NCBI RefSeq assembly: GCF_001577835.2
Contig: NC_029542.1
Location: 3,400,819-3,464,818 of the forward strand
Length of the DNA stretch: 64,000 nucleotides
Direction: 5' to 3'
From: Coturnix japonica
Lineage: Eukaryota; Chordata; Aves; Galliformes; Phasianidae
Shown here: positions 9,576 through 23,200 of the stretch, in pieces
Layout of the letters: the number at the start of each line of letters is the position of its first letter
How positions within the stretch are numbered: the first letter of the stretch is position 1
Position numbers and translations under genes: made by a program
Notes under the pieces: generated by a model
Database searches by the model: none
Seen by the model: the letters and a program-made list of their open reading frames with translations, nothing else
What the model was told of the DNA's origin: nothing

Positions 9576-12500
9576 CACCCCAGCTGTGTGTATTTATCTT
9601 TAAACCCAGAGGTTGTCTCCTTGATTGTGAATTAACTGGTGTGGCTGAGCTCAAAGCTTGTGGTTTTCCTTTAGTTTCATCCCTTCTCGAAGCTTTAAGC
9701 TTTCACTCGTACTTTCTATGGGGTGTTTTACGCCACGTTCAGGTTCTGGAGCTTGAAAGGTTTTATGTTCTATTTTCCACTTTAACATATCGGTGCCTTC
9801 TGCCTCCCCCTGACACGTGCAGAATAAACTTGGAGTGTTTAAGTTCCTTGCAGAGCTCTGGGCCAAGGCAGAAGGGAGGAAACGTTTCAAGTTTGGAACT
9901 CATTAAAGCGAAGCTGAACTGTTCAGCCTTTAAGGTGCAGCTCATGGAACCGGGCTGTATTCAGCCCCAAGCTCTGGCTGTCCACGTTTTATTCCTTGGC
10001 TCTCCCTTTGTTAAGCTTCCTACTGAAGAGATGAACACGAGGCACGTTGGAAAGGCAGCAGTTGTCCCTCAGCAGCATCCATTCCATTCCCCACTGCCCC
10101 AGGAAGCACAGTGAGCCAAGCTTTGTGCTGCTCCATGCCATCAACCCAAGCTCTGTTGCTCCTCCGCCTGCTATTCCTGGCCCTATAAAGCAGCCTTTTG
10201 TGCACACCTTCATGCTGGGCCTCTCTTTATTTTTCCCCCTGCCCTTTTACTGGGCTTTGAATTCTTTTCAAGTGCCTTAGGTGTGTCAGATGCTTTTCCC
10301 TATTAGCTTCAGACCAAGGAGTTGTTCTTTCAATCTCTCACTGCTCTGCTTTCCTTTTCACAAAGGATTTCAGCCTTGCCTTGAGCGTTAGGTAGGAAGC
10401 AGCTAATGGAAAACAGAAGGACTTAGGGCAGGGTTTCTAGACTCAGGATGGGTTTTTTTCAGTGTAAACCAAACTTTTTTCACCCATTAAGCGAAGGAAA
10501 ATTGAAGTTGAACATAGGAAACGCGTGCTACTTAATGAGACCTCTCATAGGGCAGGATAATCCAGCATCAGATCCTATAGATGTGAGCAGATCTGTTGTC
10601 CATTGCCTCTGCTGTGTTCCCCTCCAACCACAAACCCAACAGTGCTCTGCGTGGTTTGTTTTCTATCAGGGTTTGAAATCCCCTCGTTGCAAAGGCTTCG
10701 ATCTCTCCCGAATCCCTTTGTCGTGCTCCAGCCTCCCTGACTGCAGTGCAGAGAAAGGCCTGCACAGCAGCTCCAGCCTCTGCAACGCCGGGCTCTGCAG
10801 CAGCTGCTGTGCTGGGGCTCAGCATTGCCTGCCTGCTGCAGGCTGATGTACTGTGCTGCATTGAGCCCCAGCACCACCAGACCCCCTGGGTTCTGTTCCT
10901 GGCCTGCTTTCTTCAAGTTGCTTTGCATCTGTATCTTCTCTGCCCTTCCTGTAATACAGTGATGGAGCTGTGGCATAGCATTGCTTGCACTGCTCTGTGG
11001 CTTTAATCCTTGTTCCATTGCTGCCCATCTCATTCCCAGCTCTGGTTCCTCCCCAGACTTTGATCCAGGGAACCACCGCAACCCCGGATCCAAGGCAACA
11101 ACTGCAGTGTATGTGACTGAGATCCCTTTGGCTGCAGCTGAGCACAAATCCCATCTGGGAGCAGGGAACCTCAAGATCTCACCCCTACGGGCCCTTTATT
11201 CCACATCCAGGTTGTGCCTCAGTGCGTGGAGGATCCTCCTCCCCCGCGGGGGCGAAGGGGAGGAAGGAGCTGCCAAAGGAATTCCAGAGTGAAACTGGAG
11301 CCTGGCTTCCTGCAGGCGCTGGCAGCTTGGCCTTGTTGCATTGCACAGCCTTGGGCTCGCCTCCACCCAGCATCCAGTCAATACCCAGTGAATATCTGAC
11401 TGTGCCTTAGCCTGGGAGCAGGGCAGGGAAAAGCCTTTCTGTTCCATGATGTTGTTTTAACAAGCTGTTTCCAGCTTTTACTTCCCCCCCTACACACACA
11501 GGAATGGGGCAGGAAATCTGTATCCCCTCGAGGTTGGGTGTGCTGTGATATTTAATAAAGGAGCCCTGTGGTAGCTGTGCCCCTGCAGTGCCAATATCCC
11601 TGTCATCACTCCAGCTGTTGGGCTTTACAGGCTGGGGAGCTCCTCACGGCTTCACCCAGCTCTCAGAGGAGGCTTCGTCTCCTCTGATGGATGCTGCAGC
11701 TCTAACACAACCAGCTCTTTTCCTGTCCCCATCTCCAGCCTGCTCTGCTGCTGACCCCTCTTCTTCCAAAGCCACCAGGTAAACTCAAAGCAACACAGCC
11801 CTGTGCTGAAGGAGGGCTGTTGTCACGCCTGGCCCAGCACAGTGTGTGCTCCGAGCAGCAGCAAGGTCCAAAATCCAAACATTTGAGCTCTGTGTGTGCC
11901 AAACAGAGAAGTGCTGCTTTCTCTCTCTGTGCTTTTCATGCTCCTTGGCTGCCCTTAGGGCCTGTCTGTGAGACAGCAGCACAGACAGGGTGGTCTGGAT
12001 CGTTTGGCCTCAGCTGTGTCCCTCCTGTCTTCTCAGTTGGGGCTTCTGGTGTGAACTAGTCGTTCATATTATGGGCTTTGCGGGCCTCATTTTTGAGCCT
12101 TATCCTTTGAATAGAGCTTTAATGGCAGCTGATCAACTCGGCAACATCTTGTGCAAAGGGAGCTTGCTCAGCTGAGAGCTGAGATTGTTCCTAACTCTGA
12201 CATCTCCCATTCGTGTAAATCTGTGGGATTCTTGTTTTGCTGTATAAACTAAGTAGATTTTTGTCAGCTGAAACGTTCGAAATCACCTGAGCAGCAAAAA
12301 CGAAACCTTTGGGCTGGTAATGTTTGACCAGCTCATCTTGCTTGGCAGAAAACACATTTCTTACTGGAACCAAAGCAGTGAAGCCAACAAGGCTCTGGGC
12401 AGCTGTTCAGCAAGGTGGGTGGGTGGGTGGGTGGGTGGCAATCACTGCTCTCAGGATACAGAGCCAGGACCAGGAGGTTTGGTCCTGGTAACAAAACCAG

Positions 12501-13030
12501 TGACTCAGTGTTGGTGACGTGAGGTAGGAAAGCTCAGCACCTCCCAGCCCTTTGGGCAGCCTGAATCAGGGCAGCCTTAGAACCTGAGGACAACGCTCCC
12601 ATATTCCTTTCTTCAGGGTCTGAGCATCCTGCAAACCCTACAGTGCTCTGGGCTTGTGGTTCTGAGGCTGTTTGTATGCCCTGGAGATAAGGAGGATGAA
12701 TATCCTAGAGCACACGTATGTAAAAACACCAAAGAGAAGGAAATGGGGAGCTCAGGATCAGGGATTGTCACTTGTGTTTAGTGTGAATTAACTGTTTATT
12801 AACTTTGCTTTCTCCCTCCTGCTGCTGTGTGGGTTTGCAAATGGTTTCCACAGCTCAGGACAGGGATGAGTGGAAGGGATTTGTGTGTTTCCTGCTTTAT
12901 AACTGCCTTTCCTCTACAACAGCCTTCTGTGCTGGGTACTCAGATACAAAGCTGGGTACTGGATCTACTTTTGCTGCCTAGCAAAGGCAAACCTGACCTT
13001 AACACACACGTGTGATCTTTCCCATTTCAG
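9576..13030 (+). other. CBX1: CBX1 intron 1 (no gene seen)
   Basis: This is non-repetitive intron sequence. The only low-complexity tract noted is (GGGT)n at about 12415-12437. I found no conserved coding segment or structured RNA that I can defend. Confidence 0.6.
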
Positions 13031-13045
13031 CAGCGTCGCCCGTAA

Positions 13046-15291
<2,246 letters not shown>

Positions 15292-16910
15292 ACCCTGGCA
15301 CCCACCTTGGCCAGCCTTTGTATAAAGATCTGAACTGTGGGTTTGAGCAAGAGGGGGGAGAACGCAGCTCTGCTCTATGGGGAGCGTAGAGATGGCTGGA
15401 GAAGATGCCCTTTGAAGAGACCAGTATGGTTTCTGTGCCCTGCAGCTGCTCCACTGCTTTATGCAGCTTCATGCTGTGTACAGATTCAAACCAGCCCCAC
15501 TCATTGGGGAAGGGGTGGGGGGAGGGAGGGAAGGGTGAGGGATATGGGGGCGTAGGGGGGGAGGCCATGGGATTTCCAGGCTGTCCATTTGGCAGCTTGT
15601 GGGAGAGGAAACCAAACCCCTTCCATGAAGGACTGTCACTGGTGATGGGTGGGCTGGGGTAAAGGAGTGCAGATGGATACTGCTCATTCTTCAAAGACCA
15701 TCTCAACAACCCACAGCCTTCTTCCCAATAGTGTTAACTCTGCATTTTTACTGCGTAGCATGTGTGTAGGTTTGTTTGTTTTTTGAGGGGGGGGGGTTGT
15801 TTTATTTTCTGTTGTTGGTTTTATTTCTGTTCTGTTTTTCTTTTGCTGTTACTGGTGTATCGGTCTTTGGGGGGGATGGGGGGGGGGGGGGGGGGGATGA
15901 AATTGGTCTGTTGTTTTATTGAGGGGAGGGAGGGAGGTGAGTTCTGATGATGATGTTTCCAGATCATTTACAGGTCATTTGTTTTTAAGAACCTGAATTC
16001 ACAAAACAGACAAAAATAAGAGCCCAGTATTGATGACCAGAATTAAGGAGACAGACAGGGATGCTGACATGAGGCTGTGAATGTCCGCAGCTTTGGAGCT
16101 GAGCTCCTCCAAACCCTCAGAGCAGTTTGTATTGAGGGGGGGGGTGGGAAGGTGGGGATGGGGGGGAGACTTGTGAACATACAAACTTGTGATTCGTATT
16201 GTCCTGAAGCAGAACTGCCACTTACTGACACACGCATTGTATGTGGGAGGGTGGGCTGGGGATGCATCTGAACCCTTTGAAAGCCTTTGTACCTATTCTG
16301 TTTTACTTCTCCATCACAAGGTGCTATTTGTCAAAATGGAGGAGGGGAGGGAAATAGGGGTGGGGGGGAAAGACTTGTGACTATTGATTCCTTTTCCTAC
16401 CTTAACTTGACTGTCCAGCCAGCAGCACTGGGCACCCTTCACATTTCACACATGGGAGAGAGAGGAAACAACGAACAGCACAAAGAAAATCAAAAAAGAG
16501 AATGAATTCCGTATTCTCCCATAACAAGCAATTGGGTTTTGTTTTCTTCTTTAGGAGGGTCAGACATTGGTGCCGGAGTCAGATGAGTAACCCAGAACCT
16601 TTTTATTCTTACAAACCCAATTTCATTACAAACAATGACTTATTTAATGTCTGGAATTATGAGCCCAGCCAGACTCCTGGCACTTCCTTGTAGGTCGGTA
16701 TGTATTTAGATTTGCATTGTACAAACCTTTGTTGTTCTTTATTTTTTTGTTTAAAAAAAGCATGTGTTTAGGTTCCTGTGAAAGAAAAAAAACCATTGTT
16801 GAAATGTAAAGTACGTGTTTGGATTTTAACTTCATCCCAAGCTCTGTCTGCTTTGGTTTGGTTTATTATTTTTGGGTCTCTCAATAAAATTTTAGATTTA
16901 TAATCTTGAT
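15292..16910 (+). other. CBX1: CBX1 3' UTR with long G-runs
   Basis: The region runs from the stop codon to AATAAA at 16883-16888. The sense strand has repeated runs of six or more G at about 15546, 15786, 15870-15897, 16136-16170 and 16360, separated by T-rich tracts. No second gene is seen. Confidence 0.8.
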
Positions 16911-16911
16911 T

Positions 16912-18555
16912 TTTTTTCTTTTTCTTTCTCTTTTTCAACCCTTTTCCCCCCTTCCTCCATCTCTCTGTGCGTGAGCTCGGTGTAGAGCAGTGAGGAAGGG
17001 GGAAAAAAACCAGCCCTTGGTGGTGCTGTAACCAGGTTAGATGTGGCCTCCAGCTCTCATCGAGGTGGCGAGTGGAGCTGATGGCTGCGTCTTATTCATT
17101 GTGACTGCAGGAGAGACGCGGCGGAGGAGGAGTGAAGCTGAAGGATTGAAGCTGAAGGAGTGAAGCTGAAGGAGTGAAGCTTAAGGCCTGAGTCGAGGAT
17201 GCTCCTTGAGGGTGAGAGGCGTAGCTGTGATGTGGGACCTGTTTGATGGATGGAGATTGATGCTGTTCCTGGCCAGGACCCTGCAGTGTGTGGGTAAGTG
17301 GCTTTTCCTGCACTTCTCATTGGGAAGGTGAACCAGGAGTCGTCGCTTTGTGTTTCCAAATGGGTTTTTTATGTTGTTCTTAAAGCTCTGCCACTCGTTC
17401 TGGTGGCTGGAGATGGGAATGGCGTTGCTTTATTGCTTTGGCCTTACATGAGAGCTCACAGCCTTTAGCATAGAGGAAGGGGAAGCTGTGCCCCCTCTGC
17501 TTGGCCCCCTGGCTCTCAGTGCCGTAGCGCAGCCCTTGGCAGGGGCTGAGGTTTGACTGGGGTTTTCTGGCATAGAATTTCCAGCACCCACAGGGTGTGA
17601 GTCGGAGCAGGGAGCAGCACTGAGGTTTTGGGTGGTGTTCAGCTGTTCTGTCAGTGCCTGTAAAACTATGCAGCCCATTGAAATCTGGGCTATTCGCAGC
17701 ACTGGCAGTGTGCTGAAATGTCTTCCATAAGCCGGTAACCAGCAGCAGCAATTAAACCGGTGTTAATCACTGCAATTGGAAGGAGGAACGTCCACTTAAT
17801 TGGACATAAGGAGGATGAAGCTCCTTGGAGAGGCTCTGGGCCGATTGATGGCCATGGGGGGCTGGAAGCTGCTGGAGCTTGGAGGGATGTGGGGCTCCTG
17901 ATGGGGCAGAGCATCATACTGAGCTCAGCTCTATGTGCTGGGAGCTGGGAGGGGTCGTGGTGGTGGGTTCAGTGCTCAAAGCTGGGGCTCAGGCTGAGAT
18001 CAGAGGGAGGAGGCTCTGCTGGTGGGTAAGTGCTTCCTGCCTTGGAAAATGAAAGGTCTGCTCAGCACCTGAGCTGTGCTGGCCCTTAGTGCCCAGCAGA
18101 AGGGAGACAAACCCATCCCCTCCTGTGATAAGGGGTCGGTTCAGGGATGATCATACTGCTCCCACCCCCAGCCATGAAGTCCCCAATGGATGCAGGGCCT
18201 CCCCTCCCTTATGGGTACAATGCACTGATGGGTGTGTTGCTGCTGGGCCATAAGGATGAGACCCACAGCACCTTGCTGCTCAGGCCTCCTCTTATCACTG
18301 GGCTCCATTGCTGGCTCATCATTGATTTGAGAAGACAAGATCAGCTCTGTATTAACTCTGCCCCCACTAGAAGCAAAGGGGGAGGAAAAATGGCTACTGG
18401 CAATGATGGGGTGAGTACTGATGCTTTAAGGAACACCTTGTGTGGCCCCTATAGGCTGGGACCACTGTGGATAAGGGCCCCCACATTGAAGCTTTTCAGC
18501 TTAAAACCAGCAAATGAAAAGCAAATCATTGAAACCAAAGCTTTGTACAGTGAAT
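16912..18555. other. Intergenic stretch between convergent CBX1 and NFE2L1
   Basis: No conserved coding exon is visible. A four-copy 15-base minisatellite (GTGAAGCTGAAGGAG-like) lies at about 17130-17185. Confidence 0.6.
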
Positions 18556-20297
18556 AAGCTGTTTTATTTTATTTTTTATTTTGTCCTGTGCTCACACAAT
18601 CTCTCTTCTTTCCCTGACAGGTCACAGATCATTTTAAAAATAATAATAATAAAAAAAAAAGTTTCTAAGAGGAAAATAATTTAAACCATCCACACGGGGC
18701 TCCGTTCCAACCTCCCCCCGACACCCACATCTCCATCACTTGTGCTTCGTCTCACGTGTAAGTAAAGCTGTTGGATCTCAGTAGAGGGGTTAAGGGAGAG
18801 CCCTGCTGCCTTGCAGCCCACAAAGGCAGCTCTCCCCACCCCACACCTCGAGGTTCAGCTCCTTTTCCCCCCCCCAGCCTGTTCACATGCCCACACCATC
18901 ACCTCCTCCTTGGCAGCCCCCAGCAGCATCATCCCCCCCCTCCCACCCCATCCCTGGCATCACTGGGTTCCATGCAGAACCCCAGCGCCTTCCCCCCTCA
19001 GTGCTACGCCCTCAGCCCGTATCACATGCACAGGACTGGCTTGGAAAGCCATTTTAAGCTATTGGGTTGCTGGTAAAGTCACTCCCAGCTGTGCTATATT
19101 GTAAATACAGCTTCTAGGATCGTCTCCATGGAGGAGACCAACAGTGATCAAGGCACTACCCCCACCCCCCTCCTTAAAACAAAGGAAGTCAGACCAACAC
19201 CTAGGGACAGAAGAGAATCCTATAATGTGATCACACGGTTACACTGAATCTTTATGGCAAAGAGAACAATTAGCAGCTTCGAAACGTTTGGGCTTCTCCC
19301 TTTTTACTCAACACAAGCACTCTAGACCCTATAAAATAGGGAAAAACAAGGGTTGAAACCCTAAAAAGAAATGAAATCAAAGCACGGTTATTAACAGGAA
19401 TCCTACCAGATGTCTCTAGCTCTAGAAGTGTCCCTGCTGCTGCACACCCACCCCAAAGCCAGTCAGTAGGAGAAGACAGCGGCTGCGTGCAGGATGCTGG
19501 GTGCCCTCCTTGACAGTGTGCTCTGTGAGCGTGGTGGGGATGCACAGCACTGGAAGCTCCTATTAACCCTTCCTAGTTATGATCTCCCCCTTTATTCCCC
19601 CTTTATTCCCCTTTATTCCCCTTCCCCAGGGCTCAGCTCCGTGTATTGAGGCAGCACAGCCCCTTCTCTTTAAGCTTCTTCAGACCAGGAAGGGTTAATG
19701 GGAGCCGCATGGTTTGTGATGCCATGTGTGCACTGGGCTGATCTATGGTTAATCTGGAATTAAGTGGGGTTGAATCACACACACCGATGGCAAAACGGGG
19801 TTCAGGGGGAAAAAGAAAAATAATAATAATAATAATTAAAAAAAAAAGGAAAAAATAAACCCAAAAAAAAAAACCAACTACCTGAAATCACAGAACTTTG
19901 GAAGTTCAGAACAACGTCTCTCCTATCGCTCGGTTTTTAAAAGTTCATTCGCTTCAATCTCTTTTTTCTTATTTAAAGCCAGTTCCTAACAGTAGTTTTG
20001 TGGTTTGTTTTTCCACCTCCATCATCTCCCCATCAGTGATTCCAGCTCATTTCCTGCGCTCAAAGGATTCCAGGCTGTGGAAGGTGCTGGGCTCGTCAAT
20101 GCACTGTCTGCTCCTCCCCATCCCTCCCCATAGGGAGCGCTCGGCCGCAGTCTGTCCCGTACACTGACCGGCAGCAGTCACGTTACAGAAGATACATCGG
20201 ATAAGAAGGCGTCAAAGTTCCTCTAAGCGCTTCCAGGCTCAGCCCTTCTCCAGTTCTACCTTGAGCGATTCTCCCACTCCTCCCGCTCGCCTCCCCC
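18556..20297 (-). other. NFE2L1: NFE2L1 3' UTR
   Basis: A cluster of minus-strand AATAAA signals lies in T-rich sequence at 18563-18580, about 1.7 kb past the NFE2L1 stop. An A-rich/(AAT)n tract occupies about 19801-19875. No other gene competes for the stretch. Extent is inferred from the polyadenylation signals. Confidence 0.7.
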
Positions 20298-23200
20298 TCA
20301 CTTCCTACGGTCTTTCTGTTTCCTCTCCTGCCTCCTGGCCTGTTGGTCAGCCAAGGTGCGAGGTATCAAGATGACGCTGCCGTCGCTGGCGTACTGCAGG
20401 GCATATTGACTGGGGGAGTAGGGTTGGCCGTTCTCATCCCGCAGGCGGCCGAAAACCTCCTGATAAAGGTTCTGCACCTTCTGCTTCATTTGGCGGATGG
20501 ATTTAAGGAACTCCACCTTCTCCCTGAGCAGTTTGGACTTGTCCCTCTGTAAGTCCTCCACGTCTCGTTCCAGGTTTAGGATGGTGTCCAGCTTCCTCTT
20601 GCGGCAGTTCTGGGCAGCCATCTTGTTCTTGCCTCGTCTCCTGATGTCTCGGATGAGGCTGAGCTGCGCCTCGCTGAGCTGGTACTTGGAGAGCAGTTCA
20701 TTGAACTCCTCCACGGGCAGGTTGATGATCTTGTCGTTGGTGAATGGGATTTTCATGGCTCTGGCTCGATGTTCATCCCTGCTCATCTGCTTATCCAGGA
20801 ACTCGGACGGTTTCTCCTTGTTGCTCTTCTTCCCCACGTTGGGCAGCTTGGGCTCCTCTGGATCCAGGGTCCCCGGTGCCATGTTGTAAGTGTGGTTGTG
20901 GCCCACGTGCTCCAGGTAAGGCAAGTAGTGGAGCTGCGACGGGTCCTGGTAGCTCATGCGGCAGAACTTGCTGTATTCAGGCTGGTACCCGACAGCCCCT
21001 TCGGCTTCTTCAAAGTCCACGTTCTCAGAGTCTGAGCTGTAACCGACAGCTCCTTCCTCGGAAAATGAAGAGGAAGAGGAGGAGGAGGAGGAAGAGGAAG
21101 AGGAGGAAGAAGAGGAAGAGGCTTCTGAGCTGCTAAGGGAAGCAGGACTGTGGCCAGAATCCAGAGAAAGACCTGAGTCAGAATCAAACTCCTCTTCCAG
21201 CTGCGAGGCCTGCACTGGGTTGAAACCTTCTTCGATGGCCAAATCCATCAAGCTGATCTCATCAAGCATGGCTTCGTCAAGAAGGCCGCCCAGCGGGTCC
21301 GGCAGCTCGGGGCCCGTCGTCTCATTGACCGTATTGTTCAGCTGCGGGGGGAAGAAGATCCCACTGAAGTTGGTGGAGCTGAAGGTGCTGTTGAGGCCGG
21401 TGGAGTTGTCCGGCGCCAGCTGCAGCAGCGTTGAGCTGCCACCCATGGAAGGGCTTTCAATTTCAGAGCTGAAGAGGGAGAAGTCCTGTGAGCAGCTGCC
21501 CAGAGAGGCCTGATGCAGGCTGACATTCTGATTGATGGGAGTGTTTGGGGCGAGGTTGTAGTTAGAAGTCAGCAGGTCTCCGCTCGTGCCGTTGTAAAGG
21601 GTTTCAGCGGTCGTGTTGTTCACTTCCATAGCCTGGAAGAGACACGAAGCAGCTCAGCAAATCCAACCACGTTCAGGCCCTGCCCTTCACCACCAGGATA
21701 CACCAAAGGCGTTCCCAGCTCTTGTGGAAGGAGCTTCATCTCCATCCAGCCCAGCACCATCCGCCAGCTGGAGGAGGTTTAAGACGCTGCCAGCAACATC
21801 CACACGGGCCCTCAATGTCACCCCACACTACGATAAAACCAAAGCTGTTACGAACCTCCAAGTGCCGTTCTCCAGGATCTGGGTGCTTGAAACGACCACT
21901 GGATCTCCTCTAAACTCAGCTGAGTGATAACGTGTGCCTAGAATGGCAAAACCCCCTTCCCACTGCCCACCCTTCCAGCACCAGCAGCCGCCACCCGAGG
22001 GTGCCCTGACCTGCATTTCCATGATAGACATGAGATCCTGCCACTGCTGCTCCAGATCGAAGGGCGACTCGGTCTCTGGGAGGAGAGGAGACAGCAGGCT
22101 GCTCTGGATGCCCGCGGGCCGGCTCTCGCTGGGCACAGCTTCGCTTAGGGTGGAGACATCTGCAGCTGGAAACTGAACCACGTGAGGCACAGTCAGTCCC
22201 CAGCTGATGGAGGGAGGCAGCCAGCCCCGATGCCCTTCCACCTCCACGCCGGCAATCGCTTCTCCTTTGTTCGGAGCAAAGCGGTTGCAGTTATTCCTCC
22301 GCAGTTCGCTAGGAACTAATTAGAAGCCAAGCCAGAAGTCTTTAATTAATTGTGACCACCCCACACCCTCCCCCCTCCCCCTGCCGCTACTTTCGCAGGC
22401 ACGATGCCTGGATCCTCCTTAAACAGCTTAACCCAATTCACTGCCAGCCCTGCGCTGTCCATGAGGGGTACGAGGGGCACCAACCCCCATCCTCACCCAC
22501 CTCCGAGCTCTCCCCAAAAGGGAAGGTGGCCTCCAGCAGCCTAAGGCACTCCTCCAGGGACAGGGCCGTCTGATCCTCCACGCCAGGCACCTGATGGGAA
22601 AGGCAAGGACCGCAGCCTCGGGATTAGGGAGGTGGCGATGAAACCAAGCTCCATCAGCACAGCTTCATTACGGCGCATCCAAAAGAGCCGCAGGCCCCAC
22701 CCAACGCTTTGCAAGGTGCTCCCAGCATCGGGGATGGGGCTGGAGGGTGGGGGGGGACCCTTGTGTTGGCTATAGGAGAGCTGGGTACCAATATAAAGCC
22801 AATGTTATTCCATTACCTGTGCAGGGAAGCTCTCCCCGGTCTCTCCATCCACTAGCAGGTTCCTATTGCTGACCTGTCCCCCTGTGTTCCTCCAGCCGTC
22901 CCCTCTCTCCCTCCCATCGTTCAGTTCTTTGTCCACTTCGTTTTCTTTCTGTCGGTGGCTGTAGTCAAAAATCTCTCTCCCGGCTCCCAGATCGATGTCC
23001 TGTCTCCACAGGATGTCAATCAAATCGATGTCCTGAAAGACACAAACAGAATAGATTCAGCTCCGGACCCCTCGGGCCCAACCTCCCACCCCCCTCCTCA
23101 TCCCCCCCCCNNNNNNNNNNNNNNNNNNNNNNNNNNNNNNNNNNNNNNNNNNNNNNNNNNNNNNNNNNNNNNNNNNNNNNNNNNNNNNNNNNNNNNNNNN

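Noticed and set aside
21061-21120. Purine-rich GAGGAAGAGG tract
   Set aside because: It is the antisense of the serine run in the NFE2L1 coding exon, not a separate repeat or gene.
20497-21187. Plus-strand reading frames opposite the last NFE2L1 exon
   Set aside because: They are shadows of a conserved coding exon on the minus strand.
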